From: Spirochaetales bacterium
Lineage (GTDB): Bacteria > Spirochaetota > Spirochaetia > SZUA-6 > DRHE01
NCBI GenBank assembly: GCA_030604195.1
Contig: JAUVWI010000012.1
Coordinates: forward strand, 1 to 64,000
Reading direction: 5' to 3'
Length of the DNA stretch: 64,000 nucleotides
Numbering within the stretch: the first letter of the stretch is position 1; every line of letters starts with the position of its first letter. The notes below the pieces were generated by a model, which was not told the DNA's origin, did no database searches, and saw only the letters and a list, made by a program, of their open reading frames with translations. This document shows positions 29,778 through 39,676 of this stretch, in pieces. The position numbers and the translations under genes are program-made.

Positions 29778-31334
29778 TTGAAAAGGATTATTGTTGAGAA
29801 AGACTCCTATTACGATTCGGTATTCCTCATGTTGATCAACAGAGATGTTAAGAAAATTGAGGGGGTTAAAGATGCCGTAGTTTCTATGGGTACGGAGATG
29901 AACATAGACCTATTAAAAGAAATCGGGCTTTCTTCACCTGAGGTGGAAAGAGCTACGGCAAATGATCTTATTATTGCTGTGGAAGCTGAAAGTGAAGAAA
30001 CTTTAGCCAGGGCCTGTGACGCAGCTAATGACCTTTTAAAGAAAAAAAAGAGCACTGTGGAGGATAGCGGCGAATATAGACCGGCAAGCCTGGAGACTGC
30101 CCTTAACATGGTACCTGATGCCAACCTGGCAATTATTTCGCTGCCTGGACAGTATGCAGCGCGCGAGGTAAGAAAAGCCCTTTCCAGGGATCTACATGTA
30201 ATGCTTTTTTCGGATAATGTTCCGCTGGAAGATGAGATTGAGCTTAAGAAACTGGCCGTGGAAAAGGGGCTTTTAATGATGGGTCCCGACTGTGGTACCG
30301 CTATCATCAATGGCAAGCCGCTCTGCTTTGCCAATGTGGTTAGAGATGGTGATATCGGTATTGTGGCAGCTTCGGGAACCGGACTGCAGGAGGTTTTCTG
30401 CTGCATAGATAACCTGGGCAGCGGTGTAACCCAGGCAATCGGCACCGGCGGCAGAGACCTGAAAAATGCCAGGGTCGGCGGTATGATGATGATGCTCGGC
30501 ATAGAAGCCCTGGAAAAAGATCCACGCACAAAGGTGATCGTGGTAATTTCCAAACCCCCTGCACCTGATGTAGCTGATAAAGTAGTTGCCAGGTTGAAAG
30601 AAACCGGTAAGCCGGCGGTTATTCACTTCATTGGTCTTGAAGCTAAAGAGCAGAGGCATAACCTCTACTTTGCCGGTAATCTGGAAGAGGCTGCCGGCAT
30701 GGCAGTTTCCCTGTCAAGGTGCGAAGTCTACAAGCCCAGGGTCTTTACTTTACCGGAAGAAAAAGTAGGGGAAATTGTAGCAAGAGAGAGCGCCATGATC
30801 TCTTCCGGGCAAAAATACCTGCGCGGTTTGTATACGGGGGGTACCCTGGCGGATGAAGCGATGATTCTCTTTGATCGCGAGATAGGTGGGATTTATTCCA
30901 ATAACCAGGTAAAGCCGGAGCTGGTGCCTGCTGATCCCCATGTTTCTCAAGAACATACAATAGTGGATCTTGGGGATGATGTATTTACCGTTGGCCGTCC
31001 CCACCCGATGATCGACCCCTCCACCCGTGAGCAAAGGATTGTCAGGGAAATGGAGGATCCCGAGGTAGCCCTCCTGCTGCTGGACATTGTTCTCGGTTAC
31101 GGTTCTCATAATGATCCTGCCGGGGCTATTCTGGACAGCCTCAAAGAGGCCAGGGAAAAGGCCAAACAGAGAGGCGGCTATCTGGCCGTTATCGCTTCCA
31201 TTACCGGCACTGAGGGTGATTTTCAAAATATGGCGGAGCAGCAGAAAAAACTGGAATCAATTGGCTGTATTGTTATGTCTTCCAACTATCAGGCATCAAT
31301 GCTGTCCCTTGAGATTATCAGAAAGGTGGTTTAA
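29778..31334 (+). CDS. fdrA: FdrA-family protein (AllF-like; succinyl-CoA synthetase alpha-like fold); TTG start after AAAGGAGG
   Basis: MMGPDCGTAIINGKPLCFANVV, GIVAASGTGLQEV, QAIGTGGRDL motifs. Confidence 0.88.
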   Translation: MKRIIVEKDSYYDSVFLMLINRDVKKIEGVKDAVVSMGTEMNIDLLKEIGLSSPEVERATANDLIIAVEAESEETLARACDAANDLLKKKKSTVEDSGEYRPASLETALNMVPDANLAIISLPGQYAAREVRKALSRDLHVMLFSDNVPLEDEIELKKLAVEKGLLMMGPDCGTAIINGKPLCFANVVRDGDIGIVAASGTGLQEVFCCIDNLGSGVTQAIGTGGRDLKNARVGGMMMMLGIEALEKDPRTKVIVVISKPPAPDVADKVVARLKETGKPAVIHFIGLEAKEQRHNLYFAGNLEEAAGMAVSLSRCEVYKPRVFTLPEEKVGEIVARESAMISSGQKYLRGLYTGGTLADEAMILFDREIGGIYSNNQVKPELVPADPHVSQEHTIVDLGDDVFTVGRPHPMIDPSTREQRIVREMEDPEVALLLLDIVLGYGSHNDPAGAILDSLKEAREKAKQRGGYLAVIASITGTEGDFQNMAEQQKKLESIGCIVMSSNYQASMLSLEIIRKVV

Positions 31335-31336
31335 AA

Positions 31337-32758
31337 ATGAATGTTGAGAAGATAAATAAGCTCTTTAATCAGGACCTGGTTGCAGTTAATATGGGGCTCG
31401 AATCTTTTGCGGATAACCTGAAAAAAGAGGGTGCCAGGGCTATACAGGTAAATTGGAAGCCGCCTGCAGGAGGCAATGCCAGGATGGCTGTGCTGCTCGC
31501 TAAATTAGGGCGCTATCTCAAGGGAGATAGGGCGAACCAGGAAGCTGTTTCCCGTATTCTCAAGAGCAAGCCAACCCTGGTGGATATTTCCACAGCCGGT
31601 GAAGCTGTGCCCGGTATGCAGAAGAAGATGATTCTCCATGCGGGACCCCCGGTAACCTGGGAACGAATGTGCGGTCCCATGCGCGGAGCGGTAATCGGCG
31701 GCTTGCTGCTTGAAGGTCTGGCCGCTGATCAAGAAGAGGCGGAAAAGCTGGCTGCTTCCGGTGATATCATTTTTGAACCCTGTCACCATCACGATAGTGT
31801 CGGCCCCATGGCCGGTATTATGACCTACTCCATGCCGGTGTGGGTTCTGGAAAACAAGACCTACGGCAACCGGGCCTACTGCACCTTGAATGAAGGCCTT
31901 GGCAAAGTGCTACGGTACGGAGCCTACTCTGCGGAGGTAATTGATAAGCTTAAGTGGATGGCTTCGGAGCTGGCGCCGATTCTGAAAAAGGCTCTGCAGG
32001 CTCATGGCGAAATCGATATGAAGAATCTGATCTCTCAAGCTCTGCAGATGGGTGATGAGGGACACAACCGTAACCGGGCAGCCACTTCTCTGGTAATCAG
32101 GGAGTTGGCTCCATACCTGGTAATGCTCGATGAGGAGAGGGAAAAGATCGCCGGAGTGCTGAATTTCATGCACACAAACGATCATTTCTTTCTTAATCTC
32201 TCCATGCCTGCGAGCAAATGCACTGTAGATGCGGCTGCCGGTATTGAGGGCAGTTCTGTGATCACCACCATGGCAAGAAACGGCACCGACTTTGGTATCC
32301 GTATTTCCGGGCTTGGGGTTCAATGGTTTACCGCGCCGGCCACCATGGTGGATGGCCTCTATCTGCCCGGTTACCAGGCTGAAGATGCGGCTCCCGACAT
32401 CGGTGATTCGGTAATAACCGAAACAGTGGGTATAGGTGGTTTTGCCATGGCTGCGGCGCCGGCAATTGTCAAATTCGTGGGCGGCAGCCCCAAAGACGCT
32501 ATCAACTTCACCCTGTCCATGTATGAAATCACCCTGGCCGAGAATGATACCTTCCAGATCCCCGCTTTAGATTTCCGGGGCACACCCACAGGGATTGACC
32601 TGGTAAGGATTATTGAAACCGGAATACTCCCGGCCATTAACACCGGTATTGCCCATAAGGATCCGGGTATAGGTATGGTCGGCGCCGGGCTGGTTAAGCC
32701 CCCTGAGGAGTGTTTCCAGGATGCACTGGAAGCCTTTGTAGAGAGGTATGGTGATTAA
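31337..32758 (+). CDS. DUF1116 protein (AllG/YlbE-like)
   Basis: INKLFNQDLVAVNMGLESFADNLK, HAGPPVTWERMCGPMRGAVIGGL, EPCHHHDSVGPMAGI; position after fdrA. Confidence 0.87.
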   Translation: MNVEKINKLFNQDLVAVNMGLESFADNLKKEGARAIQVNWKPPAGGNARMAVLLAKLGRYLKGDRANQEAVSRILKSKPTLVDISTAGEAVPGMQKKMILHAGPPVTWERMCGPMRGAVIGGLLLEGLAADQEEAEKLAASGDIIFEPCHHHDSVGPMAGIMTYSMPVWVLENKTYGNRAYCTLNEGLGKVLRYGAYSAEVIDKLKWMASELAPILKKALQAHGEIDMKNLISQALQMGDEGHNRNRAATSLVIRELAPYLVMLDEEREKIAGVLNFMHTNDHFFLNLSMPASKCTVDAAAGIEGSSVITTMARNGTDFGIRISGLGVQWFTAPATMVDGLYLPGYQAEDAAPDIGDSVITETVGIGGFAMAAAPAIVKFVGGSPKDAINFTLSMYEITLAENDTFQIPALDFRGTPTGIDLVRIIETGILPAINTGIAHKDPGIGMVGAGLVKPPEECFQDALEAFVERYGD

Positions 32759-32786
32759 AAGTATAAAAATAATTTAGGAGGAAAAG

Positions 32787-33656
32787 ATGAAAATGATCGA
32801 TCTGACGATTCCTTTTGGAATCGCCACCCCGCCCTGGCCCAGCTACGAGCCGCTGCAGGTAAAATACTTCAAAAGGCTGGCCCCCAATGGCGCCAATGGA
32901 CAGCTGGTAACCCATTCCAACCATGTGGGGACCCATCTTGACGGCGAGATTCACTTCTACACCCCGGGTAAAGATATTGCCTCACTGGATATGGACTTCC
33001 TGGTAAATGAAGGTGTTGTAGTAGATCTTTCCGACTGCACTACCGACTACGATGTCTATACATCAAAGCAGGTAGAGGAAAGGGTAGAGGTAAAAGAAGG
33101 GGATATCCTGATTATCCATACCGGTTATCACCACTACGGCTGGGATCAGCCTACTGCGGATGAGATCCGTTACATGGTTAAACACCCGGGCCCGGACCGC
33201 GAGTTTGCCGAATGGGCCAAAAAGAAAAAACTGCGCTGGATCGGTGTAGACTGCGGCAGCGCCGACCATCCAATGAATACCATTATCCGGGATTGGATGC
33301 CGCGGCAGAAAAAGGAGGCTGAAGCCTTCTTTCAGAAGAAATTCGGCAAGAGCCTGGAAGAATATTTTACCGATGACAAGTACCAGTTAATGCACATCGA
33401 GATGTTTAACCACGGTATTATCCACCTGGAATGTGCAGGCGGTGACCTGGACCTGCTCCTTAATCAGCGGGTCACTATAGGCTGTTTTCCCTGGAGATTT
33501 GTAGATGGAGAATCGAGCATTGCCAGGCTGGTTGCCATGGTTGATGACGATCGTTATGAGAAATTGATGGAGAAGAAGAAGAAGGCCAGGCTTACCAGGT
33601 TCGGCGATGTAGCCGGCGCCCTCAATGACTGGCTCCATGAGGAAGCCAGGAAGTAA
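32787..33656 (+). CDS. Cyclase-family (kynurenine formamidase-like) metal hydrolase
   Basis: IDLTIPF, HSNHVGTHLDGEIHFY (HxGTHxD metal motif), GVDCGSADHP. Confidence 0.88.
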   Translation: MKMIDLTIPFGIATPPWPSYEPLQVKYFKRLAPNGANGQLVTHSNHVGTHLDGEIHFYTPGKDIASLDMDFLVNEGVVVDLSDCTTDYDVYTSKQVEERVEVKEGDILIIHTGYHHYGWDQPTADEIRYMVKHPGPDREFAEWAKKKKLRWIGVDCGSADHPMNTIIRDWMPRQKKEAEAFFQKKFGKSLEEYFTDDKYQLMHIEMFNHGIIHLECAGGDLDLLLNQRVTIGCFPWRFVDGESSIARLVAMVDDDRYEKLMEKKKKARLTRFGDVAGALNDWLHEEARK

Positions 33657-33693
33657 TCAAGAATAATCCGGCAGTGTAAGAGGGTGATTATTT

Positions 33694-33723
33694 GGGGCTC
33701 CTTATAAAGAGGAGCCCTTTTTA
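33694..33723. terminator. Bidirectional hairpin terminator
   Basis: GGGGCTCCTTATAAAGAGGAGCCCTTTTT between convergent genes. Confidence 0.85.
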
Positions 33724-34926
33724 TTTGGCCTCCATACCTATGGCACCCTTTGGACAGAGATCCACACAGGTGGAACAGGCCAGGCATTTGTCATGATCTA
33801 TGGTTGTGACATCTTCAGGGTGGCTGATGGCCGGACAATGGCCGATTTTCCAGCAGATACCGCAGGAATTGCATTTTTCCGGATCAACCCGGGCATAGCC
33901 GTCGTATATGGTGAGTTCATCAGCCGCCTTGATATTCTTATGCAGCAGGTCCCGGAAATCTCTTATCCGCCGGTAGCCCATTTCCCGCATGTAACTTTTT
34001 AGCTGTTCGAGCATTTTTGGCAGCCAGTCAAAGCCCCTGAGCATAGTCTCCGTACAGATCTGTACGGCATCACTGCCTACCATGATTTGCTGCACACCGC
34101 TCTGCAGGTCGGAGACGCCGCCCGACCCCATTATAAAGGGCTCCGGCCCCAGGTAGTAGCGCATCTCGTAAGTATCCCTTAAAGCCAGGGGTCTGATCCA
34201 GGGGCCTGACAAACACCCCAGCGTAATATTATCCTGCAGGCGGTAGATGGTTCCCATGGGATTGCGGATATCTATGTCCGGTATTCCCAGCCTGTTGGCT
34301 ACACTGACCACTGCGGCGGCTCCGGCATGGATCGATTGGTATGCCGCCTGGGCTATCTTGCCCCCCTCTGGAGTGAGCTTGACAAATACCGGTATTTTAA
34401 CCGCATCTACGATAATCTTTACCACCCTGGGCAGCTCCACAAGGTCTGATCCCAGGCTGGCGCCGGTGGCCTGTTCGGGATTCTCTCCTGTGGCAGTCAA
34501 ATTAAAGGACATGTTGGGGCAGCACATGTTGAGCTCAATGGCTTGAGCCCCGGCATCTTCATATCTTTTAGCCAATAGGGGCCAGCCCTCGCGGTCTTTG
34601 CCGTCATAAGTAATATTGGGGAAGACGAGTATATCTTTGGTAAACCTTCTGGCCTCTTCAATCAGTTTCAGGGATACATCAGGAGTAAGACGGCTTTCAG
34701 CTGTGAAGATGTGGAGCTTCTGTTTCTTGAGCCAGCGGTAGCGCGGCGGCCTGTTAATATAGGGCGCCGGATCAATGGCCAGCTTAATGGAAACACCGGC
34801 CCAGCCATTGTCTTCCGCTTCCCTTATCTGATCGACCGTTTTAACGGTAGGACCCGAGCCCACAATAAAGGGATTGCGCAGGGTTAGATTACCCAGTTTG
34901 ACAGATATATCTACAGCTTCCGCCAT
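33721..34926 (-). CDS. Dihydropyrimidine dehydrogenase PreA-like (DHOD-like barrel plus two [4Fe-4S] motifs)
   Basis: LRNPFIVGSGP, ELNMCCPNMSF, FVKLTPEGGKI, C-terminal CNSCGICWKIGHCP and CLACSTCVDLCP. Confidence 0.87.
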   Translation of the reverse strand: MAEAVDISVKLGNLTLRNPFIVGSGPTVKTVDQIREAEDNGWAGVSIKLAIDPAPYINRPPRYRWLKKQKLHIFTAESRLTPDVSLKLIEEARRFTKDILVFPNITYDGKDREGWPLLAKRYEDAGAQAIELNMCCPNMSFNLTATGENPEQATGASLGSDLVELPRVVKIIVDAVKIPVFVKLTPEGGKIAQAAYQSIHAGAAAVVSVANRLGIPDIDIRNPMGTIYRLQDNITLGCLSGPWIRPLALRDTYEMRYYLGPEPFIMGSGGVSDLQSGVQQIMVGSDAVQICTETMLRGFDWLPKMLEQLKSYMREMGYRRIRDFRDLLHKNIKAADELTIYDGYARVDPEKCNSCGICWKIGHCPAISHPEDVTTIDHDKCLACSTCVDLCPKGAIGMEAK

Positions 34927-35012
34927 TTTTTTTCCCTTTTACAGATTTTATAATATTGACCTGATAATAGGCTGGAGCATATCTGCCTGTCAATTGCTAC
35001 CGAAAATATCTG

Positions 35013-35062
35013 ATTATAGTTGACTTTATTACAATTAGCACTATTATTATAGTTGACTTTAT
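35013..35062 (+). repeat. Two direct repeats upstream of the DUF4143 ATPase gene
   Basis: ATTATAGTTGACTTTAT at 35013-35029 and 35046-35062 (33-nt period). Confidence 0.85.
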
Positions 35063-35084
35063 ACAAAAGAATGGTATTTAATAA

Positions 35085-36410
35085 TTGATCGAGAGAACTT
35101 TATTCAAGGAACTTTTTAAATGGAAAGAACGGAAAACACGCAAACCAATAATTATAAGAGGGGCGCGGCAGGTTGGAAAGACAACCGCAATTAATCTTTT
35201 CTCTAAAAACTTTAAACAGTATATATATTTAAACCTTGAGCAAGATGAAGATCGAAAGTTTTTTGAATCTGGAATATCTTTTGAGGATGTAGTAGCTGCC
35301 ATCTTTCTTTCAAGGAACAAAGCTCGAAACATAGAAACTCTTTTATTTATAGATGAAATTCAGAATAGTCCTGATGCTGTTAAAGGGCTGAGATACTTTT
35401 ACGAAAAAAATCCTGAAATATTTGTTATTGCAGCAGGTTCCCTTTTGGAGACTCTAATTGATAAGAATACCAGTTTTCCTGTTGGGAGGGTTGAGTATCT
35501 AATTCTTCGTCCTTTTTCCTTTATTGAATTTTTACAGCTTTTGGAAGAAAAAAGCGCCTTAGATGCAATTACTACTTTTCCTGTCCCGAATTTTGCACAT
35601 GATAAGCTGCTAAGCCTTTTTCACAAGTATGTTCTCATAGGAGGAATGCCGGATGCTGTTTCTGTCTATAGTCGCAATCGGGATTTTACTGAGACAAATA
35701 GAGTTTATGAAAGTTTGATTGTATCCTATATAGATGATGTTGAAAAATATTCAAAGAATTTTATGCAGACAAATGTCATAAGACATATAATAAATCATAT
35801 TTTTATTGAAGCAGGAACTAGAATTAAGTTTGAGGGTTTTGGAAGAGGTCCATATAAATCCAGGGAAGTAGGGGAAGGGATTAGAATATTAGAAAAAGCT
35901 ATGCTTCTGAATCTTGTCTATCCTTTTACAGGATACTCTTTACCCATTATACCGGATAGGAAAAAATCTCCTCGACTTCATTTTCTTGATACCGGGCTAA
36001 TTAACTATTTTTCAGGTATTCAGGATACATTATTGCTTTCAAAAGACATTTCATCTCTCTATAAAGGTCGAATTATAGAACATATAGTTGGACAGGAAAT
36101 ACTTGCTTCAACTCACTCACCATTGACAAATTTACATTTCTGGGTAAAGGAAAAGAAACAGTCGAACGCGGAAATTGATTACCTTATACAATTTGAAAAT
36201 ATATTAATTCCAATTGAAGTAAAATCAGGTGCAACAGGCCGGTTACGTTCTTTACATCAATTTATGGATAATAGCTCAGAATCTTTCGCTATTCGACTTT
36301 ATTCAGGAAGAATAAAAATCGAACAAGTCCGGACAATAGCAGGGAAAAAATTTCAACTTCTGAATTTACCCTATTACCTCGCAGGAAATCTGCATAGCTA
36401 TATAGAATAA
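35085..36410 (+). CDS. AAA ATPase with DUF4143
   Basis: IIIRGARQVGKTTAINLFSKNF, LFIDEIQNSPDAVKGLRYFYE, VGRVEYLILRPFSFIEFL, EIDYLIQFENILIPIEVKSG. Confidence 0.92.
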   Translation: MIERTLFKELFKWKERKTRKPIIIRGARQVGKTTAINLFSKNFKQYIYLNLEQDEDRKFFESGISFEDVVAAIFLSRNKARNIETLLFIDEIQNSPDAVKGLRYFYEKNPEIFVIAAGSLLETLIDKNTSFPVGRVEYLILRPFSFIEFLQLLEEKSALDAITTFPVPNFAHDKLLSLFHKYVLIGGMPDAVSVYSRNRDFTETNRVYESLIVSYIDDVEKYSKNFMQTNVIRHIINHIFIEAGTRIKFEGFGRGPYKSREVGEGIRILEKAMLLNLVYPFTGYSLPIIPDRKKSPRLHFLDTGLINYFSGIQDTLLLSKDISSLYKGRIIEHIVGQEILASTHSPLTNLHFWVKEKKQSNAEIDYLIQFENILIPIEVKSGATGRLRSLHQFMDNSSESFAIRLYSGRIKIEQVRTIAGKKFQLLNLPYYLAGNLHSYIE

Positions 36411-36466
36411 AAAAGCGTTTGGATTTTCGCTTTCCACTGGTTATATTGTTTATGGAGGATAATCTA

Positions 36467-37669
36467 GTGAAATTATACAGCAGATTTCAGGTGATAATCT
36501 ACGCAGTATTGAGCGGCTGCCTGGTTCTGGCCGCAGCCGCTCTTTTAGGATTCCTGAGTTTTCCGCAACAATCTTCTCTTACCGGTATTGCGGCGGCTGA
36601 AGCAAGGCAGCCTGTTGAATTAACCGGACAATCCGTCCAGTATAACACCCTTTATACTGTTTCTGACGATGAAGAGAATAACATTCAGATATATGAGCAT
36701 CTCAATAATGCAGTCGTGAATATCACCACGGTTACCTTTGAGTATAACTGGTTTTTAGAGCCAATTCCCAATGAGGGCACCGGTTCGGGTTCCATTATCG
36801 ATCAGCAGGGGCATATCTTGACCAATTACCATGTTGTGAAGGATGCCCAGAAGTTAAGCATAACCCTTGCAGATGGTGAGGAGTATGAGGGAAAGGTTAT
36901 CGGGGTGGATCCGGAGAATGACCTGGCTGTTATTAAGTTCAACCCCGGTGGTAAGAGCCTGGTTGCCATTCCCTTCGGCGTCTCGAAAAACATAAAGGTA
37001 GGGCAGAAGGTACTGGCCATAGGCAATCCCTTTGCCCTGGATAGAACCCTGACTACCGGGATTGTCTCCGGTTTGGGACGTCCGGTTAAAACTAATTCAG
37101 GATTGGTAATCCGGGAGATGATCCAGACTGATGCCTCTATTAATCCCGGCAACTCGGGCGGGCCGCTGCTCAACTCCCGTGGCCGGATGATCGGCATCAA
37201 TACCATGATATTTTCGCCGTCAGGCGGTTCGGTGGGTATCGGTTTTGCCGTGCCCATAGATACGGCAAAAAGGATAGTGCCTGATCTTATCAAATACGGA
37301 AAGGTACAGCGAGGCTGGATCGATTTTACCCCGGTCCAGCTTTTTCCGGCATTGGTTCGCTATGCCAAACTGCCCGTTACCGAGGGAATATTAGTATCAG
37401 AGGTGAAGAAGGGCAGTAATGCCGCCAATGCCGGTCTTGCGGGGGGCAATCCAGGACAGGGAGTACGCTACGGACGTTCAATAATATACCTTGGCGGGGA
37501 TATTATTATCGAGGTCGATAAGCTGCCGGTTACCTCGCTCTATGACCTGCTCGGCGCCCTGGAGGATAACAAGCCGGGAGAAACTGTCGAGGTTAAGGTA
37601 TTGCGCGGACGCAAGGAGAAAACCCTCTATATTAAGCTCTCCGAGCGCCCGAAAAATTTCCGCTGGTAG
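36467..37669 (+). CDS. HtrA/DegP-like trypsin-PDZ serine protease (GTG start)
   Basis: [44 protein letters not shown] at C-terminus. Confidence 0.92.
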   Translation: MKLYSRFQVIIYAVLSGCLVLAAAALLGFLSFPQQSSLTGIAAAEARQPVELTGQSVQYNTLYTVSDDEENNIQIYEHLNNAVVNITTVTFEYNWFLEPIPNEGTGSGSIIDQQGHILTNYHVVKDAQKLSITLADGEEYEGKVIGVDPENDLAVIKFNPGGKSLVAIPFGVSKNIKVGQKVLAIGNPFALDRTLTTGIVSGLGRPVKTNSGLVIREMIQTDASINPGNSGGPLLNSRGRMIGINTMIFSPSGGSVGIGFAVPIDTAKRIVPDLIKYGKVQRGWIDFTPVQLFPALVRYAKLPVTEGILVSEVKKGSNAANAGLAGGNPGQGVRYGRSIIYLGGDIIIEVDKLPVTSLYDLLGALEDNKPGETVEVKVLRGRKEKTLYIKLSERPKNFRW

Positions 37670-37671
37670 TA

Positions 37672-39654
37672 ATGAAGGAATTCAAAGTTGTTGCTGATTT
37701 CTCTCCTGCCGGAGATCAGGCCGGGGCTATTGAGAGTTTAAGCCGCGGCATACTCGATAATTTTAGCTATCAGACCCTTAAAGGGGTTACCGGTTCGGGC
37801 AAGACCTTTACCATGGCAAAGATCATTGAAAAGGTTCAACTGCCCAGCCTGGTAATATCGCACAATAAGACCCTGGCAGCCCAGCTTTACCGGGAGTTTA
37901 AAGATTTCTTTCCAGAAAATGCTGTTGAATATTTCGTCTCTTACTATGACTACTATCAGCCCGAAGCCTATGTACCGGGCAAGGATCTCTATATAGAGAA
38001 GGATGCCTCAATTAACCAGGAAATAGACAGGATGCGCCTTTCTACTACCGCCTCACTAATGGAGCGGCGTGATGTTATTGTGGTGGCTACGGTTTCCTGC
38101 ATCTACGGTATCGGCAACCCCAGGGATTACCGGGATATGCGCCTGGAGCTTAATGTAGGTGAGAGTAAGGAGCGCAGCGGGATTATAAGGAGACTCGTAT
38201 CTCTGCAATATGAAAGGAACGATGCAGTGCTGGAACGCTCCCATTTCCGGGTAAAGGGTGATGTGCTGGAGATATGTCCCTCTTATACTACGGATGCTGT
38301 GCGCATAGAATTTTTTGGTGATCAGGTGGAGCGTATCAGAAAAATCAATCCCTTAACCGGTGAATCCCTGGAGGAACTTGATTTCTGCCAGATATATCCC
38401 GCCAAACACTTTGTTATGCCGGAACAATCAGTACACCAGGCTCTGGACAGCATCAGGGAAGAATTGGAAAAGAGCTACAATGATTTCCTTGCAGCCGGTA
38501 AACTTGTAGAAGCACAGCGGCTTAAGTCCAGGACTGAGTATGATCTGGAGATGCTGGAGGAAATGGGTTACTGCGCAGGTATAGAGAATTATTCCCGCCC
38601 CTTAAGTGGACGTCAGGAAGGGGAAAGGCCGGCTGTGTTAATAGATTTTTTTCCCGATAAATTCCTGACCTTTATCGATGAATCCCATATTACCATTCCC
38701 CAGATCAGGGGTATGTATGCAGGCGACCGCTCACGCAAGCTCTCTTTGGTTCAATACGGCTTTCGCCTGCCTTCGGCCCTGGATAACCGGCCCCTTTATT
38801 TTGCCGAGTTCGAGTCTCTTCTGGACCGTACCCTATGTGCTTCTGCTACGCCCAAGCAGGAAGAACTGGATAAGTCATCACAGCTGGTAGAGCAGATAAT
38901 CAGGCCCACTGGTTTGCTTGACCCCGAGATTGAGGTACGCCCCAGTGATGGGCAGGTTGATGATCTCTACAGTGAAATAAAAGAGCGGATCGGCAGAAAG
39001 GAAAGAACCCTGGTTACCACCCTTACCAAGAGAATGGCCGAGGATCTCTCCGATTATTTAAGCGACCTGGGGTTGAAGGTCAGCTATCTTCATTCCGAAA
39101 TCGAGACAATTGAACGGGTGGAGATCCTGAAGAGCCTGCGCACCGGGGATTATGATGTGCTGGTGGGCATCAACCTGCTGCGAGAAGGACTCGACCTTCC
39201 GGAGGTTTCTCTGATCGCCATTCTGGATGCGGACAAGCTGGGATTCTTACGCTCCGCCACATCACTGATCCAGACTATCGGCCGGGCAGCCAGAAATGTG
39301 AACGGTAAAGTGATCATGTATGCTGACCGCCGCTCTGCAGCCATGGAAGAAGCCATTACCGAAACCTACAGGCGCCGCAAGATCCAGGCGGAACATAACC
39401 GCAAACATGGAATAACCCCCCGAACTATTACTAAATCCATCCAGGACCTGCTGGTGCGCAAAAAAGAGGAAAAGCGGGAACTGGAGCATCTCGATCTGCA
39501 GATAATGGAAGAGCAGTATAACCTGCTCATACCCAAAGAGCGTAAGGCTCTGATCCGCGCACTGGAAAAGGAGATGTTTGAGCTGGCCAAAGACCTGGAG
39601 TTTGAGAAGGCGGCAGTGGTCAGGGATGAGATAGAACGGCTTAAACAAGGCTGA
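37672..39654 (+). CDS. uvrB: Excinuclease ABC subunit B
   Basis: [42 protein letters not shown]-terminal UVR motif. Confidence 0.96.
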   Translation: MKEFKVVADFSPAGDQAGAIESLSRGILDNFSYQTLKGVTGSGKTFTMAKIIEKVQLPSLVISHNKTLAAQLYREFKDFFPENAVEYFVSYYDYYQPEAYVPGKDLYIEKDASINQEIDRMRLSTTASLMERRDVIVVATVSCIYGIGNPRDYRDMRLELNVGESKERSGIIRRLVSLQYERNDAVLERSHFRVKGDVLEICPSYTTDAVRIEFFGDQVERIRKINPLTGESLEELDFCQIYPAKHFVMPEQSVHQALDSIREELEKSYNDFLAAGKLVEAQRLKSRTEYDLEMLEEMGYCAGIENYSRPLSGRQEGERPAVLIDFFPDKFLTFIDESHITIPQIRGMYAGDRSRKLSLVQYGFRLPSALDNRPLYFAEFESLLDRTLCASATPKQEELDKSSQLVEQIIRPTGLLDPEIEVRPSDGQVDDLYSEIKERIGRKERTLVTTLTKRMAEDLSDYLSDLGLKVSYLHSEIETIERVEILKSLRTGDYDVLVGINLLREGLDLPEVSLIAILDADKLGFLRSATSLIQTIGRAARNVNGKVIMYADRRSAAMEEAITETYRRRKIQAEHNRKHGITPRTITKSIQDLLVRKKEEKRELEHLDLQIMEEQYNLLIPKERKALIRALEKEMFELAKDLEFEKAAVVRDEIERLKQG

Positions 39655-39676
39655 AAGAACTCAACCCTTGGAACTA

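Noticed and set aside
29810-30553. Long antisense ORF opposite fdrA (and similar long antisense ORFs opposite lon, uvrB and others)
   Set aside because: Composition-driven shadow ORFs; the sense strand encodes well-conserved family proteins.
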